This document shows, piece by piece, positions 34,177 to 42,560 of a stretch of DNA of 64,000 nucleotides (positions are counted from its first letter, which is position 1; each line of letters starts with the position of its first letter). Under the pieces are notes generated by a model. It ran no database searches and was not told where the DNA came from. It saw only the letters and a list, made by a program, of their open reading frames with translations. Position numbers and translations under genes: made by a program. Origin of the DNA: Clostridium_AW sp040797845 (GTDB lineage: Bacteria > Bacillota > Clostridia > Clostridiales > Clostridiaceae); NCBI GenBank assembly GCA_040797845.1, contig JBFNFA010000014.1, forward strand, positions 18,378-82,377. The letters run 5' to 3'.

Positions 34177-35898
34177 TTAATCTAATTTTAGTTTAGTTAA
34201 TCTTACCTTAAGTTCATCTGATTTACTGTTCAGGTTATTTATTGTTTCTGAAAGATCGTCTATAACCATTGATTGATTGTCAATAAATAATGATACTTCT
34301 TCTGCTGTTCTACTATTTTCTTCAGACACATTGGCTAGATTTTCAAATTTTTCTGTTATTACACTTATATTAGATGACATTTCTTCCGTAGAAGCTGAAA
34401 CCTCTTCTACATTTTGTGACACTTCATTTATTGCATCTGCTATATGGGTAAACTTAAGAATTACATTCTCTACAAACTTATTTTGTTCACCATTGCTCTT
34501 ATTTACTAATTCCATTGAATTTACTGCATCTTCAATTCCTTTACTTACTTCCTCAATTAAGCTAAATATAGTTTTAGCAGATTTTGATGATTCTTCAGCT
34601 AACTTTCTAACTTCTTCAGCAACAACGGCAAATCCTTTTCCTTGTTCTCCAGCACGTGCTGCTTCAATAGAAGCGTTGAGAGCTAGCAAATTAGTTTGAG
34701 CTGCTATAGCTCCTATAGTATCTGCAATACCGTTAATTTCTTTTGATTTTTCTCCTAAATGTTTAACTAAATCAGAAGTTTTGTTTACAACAGATGTGAT
34801 CTCTTTTGAGCCTTCATCTAGTTTTTCCATTACCTTATTGCCTTCAAATGCATTATCGCTAGTGGAAATCGCCTGTTCAGTAACCACCTGAGAGTTATCT
34901 GCTATTATATTAATAGCATTGTTTATTTGAGCTACACCATAGGAAGTTTCACTTAATTCTTCACTTTGATTTTCAATTCTTTCTGATATACTCCTAACAG
35001 ACTTTTTCATGACTCCATAACCTTCTGCAGTCCTGCTAAATGAATCTGTAACATCTTCTGTTGTGGTTTTTAATTCATTAGATAATTCACTTACGGTTTT
35101 TAAGGTATCTTGTATTGTGTCTAGCATTTTATTAGTATATAAGGCTAATTCTCCTATCTCATCATTTCTGTCTATCTCAATTCTCTTAGTTAAATCTCCT
35201 TCTAAAGATGCCATTTCTTTCATCTTTTCTACTAGTTCTGTAATTGATCTTATCTGTTTCCTTGTAATTCCTCCCACAATAAATCTCATAACTAATAGAT
35301 TTACAAACAAGAAAACTAATAATATAACTAGTCCTATCAATTGCATTCTAGCAAGGGATTGTAGATTAAAATCTACACCTAATATGAGCTTTTCTCCACC
35401 CTTCATTGTTACAGGCATGAATATTGACGGCTCACTGGTTTTACCATCATCCCAAATTACAGTATTTTTTTTCAAGGCCTCTTCAAAATTTTCGATATGA
35501 TATTCATCATCTACACTGTCGCCATTATTAAAACGCTCTGTAGTGTCTCTTCCTATTAAATATTCCCACTGATTATTACCTTGATTACTAGCAACATATA
35601 TTTTGCTAAAAATGCCTGCCCCTCCAGCTTGTAGATCATCTAAAGCTTTATCTATTTTTTTATAAGTCTCACTGCCTTCACCTTTACTTAGCAGTTCGTT
35701 TATATCCTTACCCTCTAATTCATTTGTAATCATATGAGCTAGAGCAGGTCCACCTTTAAGCACAATAGTTTTAGTCACAGCTTTAACCGCGAAATATCCT
35801 CCCATTATTACTAATAGATAAATTCCAACAATTATAGCCATAATACTCTTTGTCCATTGTTTTCTAAGACTTGATTTCTTTTTATGTATTTTAATCAT
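34177..35898 (-). CDS. Methyl-accepting chemotaxis protein
   Basis: A 573-residue receptor: membrane segments at about residues 17-40 and 190-210, an extracellular ligand domain of about 145 residues (includes WDDGKTSEPSIFMPVTMKGGEKLILGVDF, Cache-like), HAMP (about 212-270) and a long cytoplasmic signalling hairpin whose tip is IGAIAAQTNLLALNASIEAARAGEQGKGFAVVAEEVRKLAEESSKSAK. It signals to CheA/CheW and steers flagella, or regulates other outputs. The ligand is unknown. No che genes are in the window. Confidence 0.94.
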   Translation of the reverse strand: MIKIHKKKSSLRKQWTKSIMAIIVGIYLLVIMGGYFAVKAVTKTIVLKGGPALAHMITNELEGKDINELLSKGEGSETYKKIDKALDDLQAGGAGIFSKIYVASNQGNNQWEYLIGRDTTERFNNGDSVDDEYHIENFEEALKKNTVIWDDGKTSEPSIFMPVTMKGGEKLILGVDFNLQSLARMQLIGLVILLVFLFVNLLVMRFIVGGITRKQIRSITELVEKMKEMASLEGDLTKRIEIDRNDEIGELALYTNKMLDTIQDTLKTVSELSNELKTTTEDVTDSFSRTAEGYGVMKKSVRSISERIENQSEELSETSYGVAQINNAINIIADNSQVVTEQAISTSDNAFEGNKVMEKLDEGSKEITSVVNKTSDLVKHLGEKSKEINGIADTIGAIAAQTNLLALNASIEAARAGEQGKGFAVVAEEVRKLAEESSKSAKTIFSLIEEVSKGIEDAVNSMELVNKSNGEQNKFVENVILKFTHIADAINEVSQNVEEVSASTEEMSSNISVITEKFENLANVSEENSRTAEEVSLFIDNQSMVIDDLSETINNLNSKSDELKVRLTKLKLD

Positions 35899-36010
35899 CT
35901 CCTCTTAAGTTCCATTGTATCATAAAGAGTATTATACTAAATTTTTCCTTAAAATTCACTTCTTTTTTGATTATTTTACAATTTATTAAAAAAGAAAAAC
36001 AAAAAACAAG

Positions 36011-36029
36011 AAGGACTCATAGAGTCCTT
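36011..36029 (-). terminator. Terminator of the 37-residue peptide gene
   Basis: An 8-bp stem (AAGGACTC/GAGTCCTT) with a 3-base loop, followed on the minus strand by TTCTTGTTTTTTGTTTTT. It lies just after the small peptide gene. Confidence 0.7.
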
Positions 36030-36044
36030 TATAAAATATATGGA

Positions 36045-36158
36045 TTATAAACTTACTACATTTTTTAAACTTTCATTTTCATTAACTGTTTTCTTTGTAT
36101 CTATTGCTAAACAAATCACCTTAAATATTGTATTTATAATATTGAACACAGCTCTCAT
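36045..36158 (-). CDS. Small amphipathic peptide, unknown
   Basis: A 37-residue peptide, beginning MRAVFNIINTIFKVICLAID and ending with a polar stretch. The first 20 residues form a strongly hydrophobic or amphipathic helix. The ATG follows GGGGGGATGAATT, a strong ribosome site, and a terminator comes straight after the stop, so the layout is that of a free-standing gene in a gap that otherwise holds nothing. A regulatory or membrane peptide is possible; its function is unknown. Confidence 0.5.
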   Translation of the reverse strand: MRAVFNIINTIFKVICLAIDTKKTVNENESLKNVVSL

Positions 36159-36453
36159 AATTCATCCCCCCTAATATTCTTACGTTTATAATAATCCTCA
36201 ATTACTACTAAGGCTTTCTTATTTAAAACTCATGTTGATCTTAAATTATGTTTCATTTGATACTTTAATTATACAATTATTGCAATCTACTATCTATTAA
36301 TTTACCTTACAATCTTTAATATTAAAATTACAATTTTGTAATATAAAATAATATAAAAATTAATTAAAATAAAAAAGCCTTAAGGATAATATCTTAAAGG
36401 CTTTTCATAATAATAATAATAATAATAATATATACTGCGTACTATTTATTTTA
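36159..36453. other. Non-coding stretch
   Basis: Very A/T-rich. It holds the terminator of eutH and a run of about eight TAA/ATA triplets near 36407-36430. I see no gene or other signal in it. Confidence 0.6.
36373..36405 (-). terminator. Terminator of eutH
   Basis: AAAAGCCT and AGGCTTTT form a stem extended by imperfect pairing (TAAGGATA with TATCTTA), followed on the minus strand by TTTTATTTTAATT. It lies about 50 bases after eutH. Confidence 0.7.
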
Positions 36454-37512
36454 TTAGGATAAATAATAGGAAAACACTAAACTAAAAACTCCACCAACAA
36501 ATTTTGATATTATAAATGCTATAACCATATCGGGAGCTACTCCAGATACAAAACCTAATTGTCCTCCTAGGACAAAAGCCCCACTTACGGCAAAGGCAGC
36601 ACACATAGTCTTTCCTTTAGAATCCATCTCTTTGAAGGTTCCAAAAATCAACAGATTATTAGCCAGATTTCCAAGGAGCCCACTAATGGAATAATTATTT
36701 ATGCCAATCTTCTTCCCTATTCTATCAAAGGATTTTTTAAATAATTTATTTATTATTTCCAACATCGGGTATGCTCCACCTAATACAAAGGCAATCTTTC
36801 CAACTACATAGGCTGATTCATTTAATGGTGCTAGTCCATGGACTATTTTTATATCCAATAATACTTCTCCACCAACTAAAATAAGTCCTATTATACTTAA
36901 AATTACTATGGCTCTACCAAAAAAATTAAAAACTTTAACAAGAACATTGGGGATTTTAATTAATCCAATGCTTAAAGCAATTGAAAACAATACAATAGGC
37001 AGCATATTCCACAATAAATTACTAAAATCTATACCCATGTATATCCCTGAAGCCAAAGCTCCAATAGGTATGGAAATAAAACCGATCATAGTTCCTTTAG
37101 AAAACTCTTCATAATCTTCTTTAGAAATCATACCTAAAGCTAGAGGTATTGAAAAGCTCATGGTAGCACCTAAGCTTGAAGCCAATATTATTCCAGAAAA
37201 CAAAGCCATCTTTTCATTTGAAGCCATTAAGTTAGATATCTGCCACCCTCCCATATCCACTGCTAAGATAGATGCTGGAATTATAGATGGATCTATTCTT
37301 AGTCTATTTGATATCGGTATAACTCCTTTAGATATCATGTTGCCTAGTACTGGCGCTAATGAGTATATACCTATCATTCCCATAGCTAAGGCTCCCATAG
37401 ATTTTATCCCTTCACAAAACTTGTCCCCAATTTTAAATTTATTACCTAATATGTAATCTAAACCTCCCAGTATAAAACATATTCCTATTATGTACATTAT
37501 AATTTTGTTCAA
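36454..37512 (-). CDS. eutH: Ethanolamine permease-like protein EutH
   Basis: A 352-residue integral membrane protein with about ten membrane segments. Motifs of the EutH family are present: GGLDYILGNKFKIGDKFCEGIKSMGALAMGMIGIYSLAP, RIDPSIIPASILAVDMGGWQIS, SLGATMSFSIPLALGMI and CAAFAVSGAFVLGGQLGFVSG. EutH aids ethanolamine entry at low pH. No ethanolamine ammonia-lyase genes are in the window, so it is an orphan; it may move another small amino alcohol or serve a eut locus elsewhere. Confidence 0.93.
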   Translation of the reverse strand: MNKIIMYIIGICFILGGLDYILGNKFKIGDKFCEGIKSMGALAMGMIGIYSLAPVLGNMISKGVIPISNRLRIDPSIIPASILAVDMGGWQISNLMASNEKMALFSGIILASSLGATMSFSIPLALGMISKEDYEEFSKGTMIGFISIPIGALASGIYMGIDFSNLLWNMLPIVLFSIALSIGLIKIPNVLVKVFNFFGRAIVILSIIGLILVGGEVLLDIKIVHGLAPLNESAYVVGKIAFVLGGAYPMLEIINKLFKKSFDRIGKKIGINNYSISGLLGNLANNLLIFGTFKEMDSKGKTMCAAFAVSGAFVLGGQLGFVSGVAPDMVIAFIISKFVGGVFSLVFSYYLS

Positions 37513-37643
37513 CTAATGTTCCCCCTAAACTCATAGTAAAAACAATAATATTATACATTGTTATTCGCCGGTATGGAATAGCTCTAAATACTACTTTTAT
37601 ATTTACGTTTTTTATATACCTTCAAAATATACCTTCAAATATA

Positions 37644-37691
37644 AAAAAGTAGTTAAAATTTTGGTTGTTCTCAAACTTTTAACTACTTTTT
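37644..37691 (-). terminator. Terminator of the sugar-acid operon
   Basis: A perfect 15-bp stem (AAAAAGTAGTTAAAA and its complement) with an 18-base loop directly after the PdxA-like gene, with T-rich sequence following on the minus strand. Confidence 0.8.
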
Positions 37692-37697
37692 ATTATT

Positions 37698-38666
37698 CTA
37701 ATTGAAGCTCTCTGCAACTTTTATAGCATTTATCATGCTTTCTTCAGCAGCAATGCCTTTTCCTGCTATATCAAAGGCAGTACCATGATCTACAGAAGTT
37801 CTAACTATTGGAAGACCTAAAGTTATGTTTACTCCTGAATCAAAGGCTAATAATTTCATAGGTATATGTCCTTGATCATGATACATGGCCACTACTATAT
37901 CATATTGTCCTCTATAAACTTTTAAAAACACAGTGTCTGGAGCTACAGGTCCTTCAACATCAATTTTTAATCCTTTACCTTCTAAAACAGCAGGGGTAAT
38001 TTCTTCTATTTCTTCCCTGCCAAAAATTCCAGATTCACCAGCATGAGGATTGAGTCCTGCCACTGCTATTCTAGGATTTGATATCCCCATACTTTTTAAA
38101 GAGGAATAGGCTAATTTTATAACATCTAGCACCCTTTCTTTTTCAACTCTATTGCAAGCTTCCCTCAGAGATACATGAGTAGATGCATGTATAACTTTTA
38201 ATTTATCGCTCCATAGCATCATAGCATATTTATCAGTGTGTGTAAGTTTTGCAAATATTTCTGTATGTCCATCAAAATTATGTCCTCCAAGGTGAAGAGC
38301 CTCTTTATTTAAAGGTGCTGTCACTACTCCCTTTATTTTTTTCTCCATGGCCCATTTTATGGCTAACTCTACATACCTATAGGCAGCCTCTCCGCAAAGA
38401 GCAGATACTTCACCAATTCTAAAATCATTCATAGATATGGGCAAAACATTTACTAGATTAATAGAATCTTTGTCAAAATCCACAATATCTTTTATAATAT
38501 TTAACTTTTCATCTATGTTTAATAATTTCATATAAAATTTAATTACTTCTTCACTACCAAATATTATAGATTTTTTTCTAAATTCTTCATTTCCATGTAA
38601 AGTTTTTAGAATAATTTCACATCCTACTCCTGCAGGATCTCCCATAGTTATTCCTAAGTAGTTCAT
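37698..38666 (-). CDS. PdxA2-like 4-phospho-sugar-acid dehydrogenase
   Basis: A 322-residue NAD-dependent dehydrogenase of the PdxA family. Seen: ITMGDPAGVGCEI at the N-terminus, TAPLNKEALHLGGHNFDGHTEI and the metal-binding GLNPHAGESGIFGREE and YHDQGHIPMKLLAFDSGVNITLGLPIVRTSVDHGTAFDIAGKG. Next to a DUF1537 kinase it is more likely the PdxA2 type, which oxidises 4-phospho-D-threonate (or -erythronate) to dihydroxyacetone phosphate and CO2, than the vitamin B6 enzyme. The start codon overlaps the kinase stop by one base. Confidence 0.9.
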   Translation of the reverse strand: MNYLGITMGDPAGVGCEIILKTLHGNEEFRKKSIIFGSEEVIKFYMKLLNIDEKLNIIKDIVDFDKDSINLVNVLPISMNDFRIGEVSALCGEAAYRYVELAIKWAMEKKIKGVVTAPLNKEALHLGGHNFDGHTEIFAKLTHTDKYAMMLWSDKLKVIHASTHVSLREACNRVEKERVLDVIKLAYSSLKSMGISNPRIAVAGLNPHAGESGIFGREEIEEITPAVLEGKGLKIDVEGPVAPDTVFLKVYRGQYDIVVAMYHDQGHIPMKLLAFDSGVNITLGLPIVRTSVDHGTAFDIAGKGIAAEESMINAIKVAESFN

Positions 38667-39880
38667 TATAGATCCTCCTTTAACTTACCTAAGCTATAGT
38701 ATATATCCTCTTCCCTTCCAAAAGCTCCTGCTTTAGTAATCATTTTAAATCCATCAAATTTTCCACTCTTAATCTTCATAAGTGGTATTCCAGTGATAAC
38801 TTCTTGTATGATAACGGAACCTATAGCTTCACATTTATTTATAAAACTAATAGCAGTATCCCCTCCTGTCAAAAATACACCTGATACATGGCTAGATTTT
38901 AATATTTCTATTCCTATATCAGCTAAAGCCTCCTGAGTATATATGCTTACTTCTTCCTTTGACATGAATTTTTTAGCTCCCATATTTATGGCTTTTTCAT
39001 AATCTTCTCTATTATAAGCTGAGCTTAAAATTAAATCTTTTCCTTTTGCTAAAATATCTATGCCTAAATCTACATAACTTTTTTTATTTACTCCATTTAA
39101 TAATTTACCTACGTCTATTCTTAAAATACTAGTTCCATTTTTTTCAGCATATTTTAGTTGACTCCGTGAAACTTCACTGATACTACCTACTATAGCTAAA
39201 GAAGGTTTGAAAGGTTTTTTTACAGTAAATATAGCATCCGCTAATCCAGCTGATCCCACCCACAATATCTTTTTATTAGTATTTATAGAAGCATTAACTA
39301 TATGGATTAAATCCTCATCTCTTTCTCCATCAAAACTGTGTATTCTACTACATCCTAAGTCCATTTTCCCACTTCTTATTTCTAATAGACCATGATGTAT
39401 AACTTTTTCCTCATAACCTCCTTGCAAAAGTTTGTTCAAATTATCCTCCTTTACTGGTTTTTTAGGGTCATTAGCTATTTCAGTTTCTATAATTCTTGTT
39501 TCATTAAGTCTGTGTATTTTATCTACAGTTGTTCTGCCTATCTTAGGAAATGCAGGTGCAAATATAATTAATTCAGGTTTATATATATCGTCTATAGCTT
39601 TTATTTCACTTACTAAATTTCCTCTTAGTGTAGAATCTACTTTTTTGTATACGAACTCAAATTCTTCTTTTAATATATCTCTTATATAATTTTTAACACT
39701 TTCATATGCTTCTTTTTCACCTAATCCCCTGGATTCAGTATCTATAACACAAGAGGTATTAATTTCACATATATCTTTTAAATTTACAATAACTTGAGTT
39801 TCAATTCCTCTTTTTTTAAGTTGAACACCTGTATCATTTGCTCCTGTAAAATCATCTGCAATTATTAAATATTTAGGCAC
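38666..39880 (-). CDS. DUF1537 four-carbon acid sugar kinase
   Basis: A 404-residue protein of the DUF1537 (SBD_N/NBD_C) kinase family that phosphorylates four-carbon sugar acids such as D-threonate or D-erythronate at C4. Seen: IIADDFTGANDTGVQLKKRG at the N-terminus, YKKVDSTLRGNLVSEI, IIFAPAFPKIGRTT, and the nucleotide-binding LTGGDTAISF and AGAFG near the C-terminus. It overlaps the permease gene by 8 bases and pdxA by one. The DUF1537-PdxA2 pair is the known D-threonate route; the true substrate here is not settled. Confidence 0.91.
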   Translation of the reverse strand: MPKYLIIADDFTGANDTGVQLKKRGIETQVIVNLKDICEINTSCVIDTESRGLGEKEAYESVKNYIRDILKEEFEFVYKKVDSTLRGNLVSEIKAIDDIYKPELIIFAPAFPKIGRTTVDKIHRLNETRIIETEIANDPKKPVKEDNLNKLLQGGYEEKVIHHGLLEIRSGKMDLGCSRIHSFDGERDEDLIHIVNASINTNKKILWVGSAGLADAIFTVKKPFKPSLAIVGSISEVSRSQLKYAEKNGTSILRIDVGKLLNGVNKKSYVDLGIDILAKGKDLILSSAYNREDYEKAINMGAKKFMSKEEVSIYTQEALADIGIEILKSSHVSGVFLTGGDTAISFINKCEAIGSVIIQEVITGIPLMKIKSGKFDGFKMITKAGAFGREEDIYYSLGKLKEDL

Positions 39881-40826
39881 TGGCTCCAGCTACCTCCCTT
39901 TTCTTATCTAATTTATCTAAATAGGATACAATAAGAGGACATAATATTGCTGTCACTATTACCGCTGCTGCAACTTGAGCTGTAGAGGCAGCAACATATT
40001 GTTGTAAAGATGGATCTGCTAATGCCAAAGCTGCAGGAGTTCCCACTGCATTTCCTGCTGTAGTTCCTATGGCTGCTCCAACCGCCTTTCTTTTTCCAAA
40101 TAGGGATGTAGCAAAATATCCACCTAGTCCTGTAACAACAGCTGCTAAAACACCTAGCATAAGTCCTGGAACTCCTGCTTTAATTATGGTTCTAAAGTCC
40201 AGTGCAGCTCCTAAGGGAAAAGCAAAGAAAGGAATAAGTAACATCTGACCTTGGGCTAAAAAACTTCTCATATCTTCATCAAGATTTCCAAGAATAAATC
40301 CTATTAATATTGGAACAAGTACAGCTATAAATGCGATAAATGGTATATTGGCAAGGCCTGATATACCAAAAGCTAACATGGTAAAGAAAGGTCCATCATT
40401 TAAGGATAGTACAGATATAGCACCAACGTCTGTTGAATCGCCATACTGACCAGCTAGTGCTGCATACATCCCACCATTTGAATTGGTGATTGCTGCTACT
40501 AAAGCAAGAGGAGTTAGTCCTAGCACTCCTGCATGGCCATATACCCTTCCTACAATCCAACCTATTAAAGCCCCTAAAACAAATTTTACAAAAGTTAAAA
40601 CTGCGCCTTTATATAAAGGTTGTCCTGCCTGTTTAAAATCTATTTGAGCTCCATTACATAATACAAAAAGAGCTATAAATGCTGTAGCGCTGTCTTTAAA
40701 AAGTGCCGTAGTAAATCCACCTATTTGCAAAGCTTGTGGAAAAAAAGTATTTATAGTTGCACCCATAAGTAACGGAATCACCATAAGTCCACCTGGTACT
40801 TTTTGAACAGTCTTCAATATTTTCAT
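39873..40826 (-). CDS. 2-keto-3-deoxygluconate permease family transporter (KdgT-like)
   Basis: A 317-residue integral membrane protein with about ten helices. It has KdgT features: KVPGGLMVIPLLMGATINTFFPQAL at the N-terminus, VLCNGAQIDFKQAGQPLYKGA, AAITNSNGGMYAALAGQYGD, and GAAIGTTAGNAVGTPAALALADPS. It most likely takes up the sugar acid consumed by the operon. Members of this family import keto-deoxy sugar acids, and related ones are found next to DUF1537/PdxA2 genes. Confidence 0.92.
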   Translation of the reverse strand: MKILKTVQKVPGGLMVIPLLMGATINTFFPQALQIGGFTTALFKDSATAFIALFVLCNGAQIDFKQAGQPLYKGAVLTFVKFVLGALIGWIVGRVYGHAGVLGLTPLALVAAITNSNGGMYAALAGQYGDSTDVGAISVLSLNDGPFFTMLAFGISGLANIPFIAFIAVLVPILIGFILGNLDEDMRSFLAQGQMLLIPFFAFPLGAALDFRTIIKAGVPGLMLGVLAAVVTGLGGYFATSLFGKRKAVGAAIGTTAGNAVGTPAALALADPSLQQYVAASTAQVAAAVIVTAILCPLIVSYLDKLDKKREVAGASA

Positions 40827-40851
40827 CTTATACCCTCCTAAATATATTTAG

Positions 40852-40885
40852 GATAGACTTTCTGAACTTTTACAGAAAGTCTATC
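40852..40885 (-). other. Intercistronic hairpin in the sugar-acid operon
   Basis: A perfect 13-bp stem (GATAGACTTTCTG/CAGAAAGTCTATC) with an 8-base loop in the 66-base gap before the permease gene. No T-run follows on the coding strand, so RNA processing or stability is more likely than termination. The palindrome CCTAAATATATTTAGG abuts it. Confidence 0.65.
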
Positions 40886-40892
40886 TATTTTA

Positions 40893-42050
40893 TTAAAATG
40901 TTGATATAAGTTTATATATACCAAACTCTCTATGATTCAGTGATTCAGCCTTAGTATATTTTCCGTTAATCACTTCAAGCATTTCCTCAAATATTTTTTC
41001 TCCTACATCCTGTATAGTTTCATGTCCTTCTATTATTGTTCCTGCGTTTATATCAATATTATCTTTCATATTTACAAAGGTTTCTGGATTCCCTGTAACT
41101 TTTATTACAGGAGCTATAGGACAACCTGTTGGCGTTCCTCTACCTGTAGTAAACAATACTAATTGTGCTCCTCCTGCTACCATACCAGTTATGGATTCTA
41201 TATCTTGACCTGGAGTATCCATAATGTAAAGGCCTTTACCTTTTGGCATTTCTGAATAAGCTAATACATCCTGTATTATTCTTGTTCCACCTTTATAAAT
41301 ACATCCTAAAGATTTTTCTTCTATAGTTGTTAATCCACCTTGGATGTTTCCTGGAGTTGGTTGTCCTCCTCTCATATCAACGCCCATAGTGTTAGCTTTC
41401 TTTTCACAGTCTGAAACTATTTTAAGTATTTTATCTCCTACTTCTTGTGATACAGCTCTTTTAGCTAAAATATGCTCTGCTCCAATAAACTCTGTAGTTT
41501 CTGAAAATATTGAAGTACCTCCTAGGTCTACTACTTTATCTGAAACATATCCAACTGCTGGGTTTGAAGCTAGCCCAGAGGTTGTATCTGATCCACCACA
41601 TTCAATGGCAATTGTAATTTCTGATAAGTCTATTTCTTCTTTTTGCATTTTGCTTGCTTCTGCTGCCATCTCTCTTACAATTTTTGTACCTAAAGCTTCT
41701 GTATTTAATGTACCTTTATTTTCTTGAATGATTATACATTCAGCTCTCTTACCAGTTTCTCTTATTTTTTCCGCTACTTCTTTAGCTGGAACTCCTTCAC
41801 AACCTAATCCCACTACTAAAACAGCAGCTATATTAGGGTTCTTTCCTAAATTTATTAATATTTCAGTAGTCAATTCTAAGTCAGGTCCTATTTGGCAACA
41901 GCCATGTTGATTAGGAATAGCTACTGCCCCTTTAACATGATTTGCAATCCTTCCTGCTACTTCACTTGCACATACTGATGCTGGTATTACTAATACATAA
42001 TTCCTAATTCCTATTTCTCCATTTTCTCTTCTATATCCATATAATTTCAT
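40893..42050 (-). CDS. UxaA-family dehydratase, large subunit
   Basis: A 385-residue protein matching the catalytic C-terminal domain of altronate/galactarate dehydratases (UxaA, GarD). Seen: YRRENGEIGIRNYVLVIPASVCASEVAGRI, AIPNQHGCCQIGPDLELT, VLVVGLGCEGV, IAIECGGSDTTSGLASNPAVG, and TTGRGTPTGCPIAPVIKVTGN, with the metal-binding cysteines and histidine expected. These enzymes remove water from sugar acids to give 2-keto-3-deoxy acids. It overlaps the small subunit gene by one base; the two would form one enzyme. Confidence 0.93.
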   Translation of the reverse strand: MKLYGYRRENGEIGIRNYVLVIPASVCASEVAGRIANHVKGAVAIPNQHGCCQIGPDLELTTEILINLGKNPNIAAVLVVGLGCEGVPAKEVAEKIRETGKRAECIIIQENKGTLNTEALGTKIVREMAAEASKMQKEEIDLSEITIAIECGGSDTTSGLASNPAVGYVSDKVVDLGGTSIFSETTEFIGAEHILAKRAVSQEVGDKILKIVSDCEKKANTMGVDMRGGQPTPGNIQGGLTTIEEKSLGCIYKGGTRIIQDVLAYSEMPKGKGLYIMDTPGQDIESITGMVAGGAQLVLFTTGRGTPTGCPIAPVIKVTGNPETFVNMKDNIDINAGTIIEGHETIQDVGEKIFEEMLEVINGKYTKAESLNHREFGIYKLISTF

Positions 42051-42349
42051 TATTTTTGCACCTCCAAATCTCCTCTTCCTCTTTCACTTACAACATTATG
42101 CACATGTACATAATCTCCACATCTTATATCTTTTGTTGCCTGTCCAATCTCTTCACCATATTTTGTGATTTCATCATCTTTTTTAATATCTCTTATAGCA
42201 AATTTATGGCCAAAAGGAATATCATCATTTAGTGTGATCCTATCCTCCTTTCCAAAAATGTCTACAATTACGCTTTCACCTTTTTTTAAATCTTTTACTG
42301 TAGTTGCTACATTATCCTTTTCATGAGCTACTACTGCTAGTTTTAACAT
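42050..42349 (-). CDS. UxaA-family dehydratase, small subunit (SAF domain)
   Basis: A 99-residue SAF-domain protein corresponding to the N-terminal part of altronate dehydratase, encoded separately here. Motifs: VAHEKDNVATTVKDLKKGESV, IPFGHKFAIRDIKKDDEITKYGEEIGQAT and GDYVHVHNVVSERGRGD. It is the first gene of the sugar-acid operon. A sigma-54 promoter lies 38-50 bases upstream. Confidence 0.92.
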   Translation of the reverse strand: MLKLAVVAHEKDNVATTVKDLKKGESVIVDIFGKEDRITLNDDIPFGHKFAIRDIKKDDEITKYGEEIGQATKDIRCGDYVHVHNVVSERGRGDLEVQK

Positions 42350-42385
42350 CTACATCACCCCTAATTTTTCTTTATTCTTTATTAA

Positions 42386-42403
42386 AGCAAAGACCATGCC
42401 AAA
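42386..42403 (-). promoter_or_regulatory. Sigma-54 (-24/-12) promoter of the sugar-acid operon
   Basis: On the minus strand TTGGCATGGTCTTTGCT matches TGGCACG-N4-TTGCT with one mismatch, and the invariant GG and GC are ten bases apart as required. It faces the uxaA genes, and the neighbouring gene encodes a sigma-54 activator. Confidence 0.85.
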
Positions 42404-42504
42404 GTGTTATTTATATATATATAATCATCTAAAGGTATTGACTATTCTAAATTAAATGATGTTTTAGAATAATATATATTCTTTTCTTTAAATCTATTGT
42501 TGCA

Positions 42505-42531
42505 TTTTGCTTCAATATACTTGATGCAAAA
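42505..42531 (-). promoter_or_regulatory. Candidate upstream activator site
   Basis: TTTTGCTTCAA and TTGATGCAAAA pair at 10 of 11 positions around TATAC, about 120-130 bases upstream of the sigma-54 promoter. This is the usual place for enhancer-binding-protein sites. Confidence 0.6.
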
Positions 42532-42539
42532 AGAAAAAA

Positions 42540-42560
42540 CATGTTGCAAACTGCAACATG
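42540..42560 (-). terminator. Terminator of the sigma-54 activator gene
   Basis: A 9-bp stem CATGTTGCA/TGCAACATG with a 3-base loop right after the stop codon, followed on the minus strand by TTTTTTCTTTTT. The TTGCA core also resembles the nearby activator site, so a dual role is possible. Confidence 0.72.

Noticed and set aside
36407..36430. Run of TAA/ATA triplets as a phase-variable repeat
   Set aside because: It lies outside any gene and beyond the eutH terminator, so a change in length would not alter a reading frame.
37609..37641. Short tandem copy of ATATACCTTCAAA after eutH promoter region
   Set aside because: Only two copies in A/T-rich DNA next to a terminator; too little to call a functional repeat.
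37698..38666. Assignment of the pdxA-like gene to vitamin B6 synthesis
   Set aside because: It overlaps a DUF1537 kinase gene, and there is no other pyridoxine gene nearby. The PdxA2-type sugar-acid role fits the operon better.
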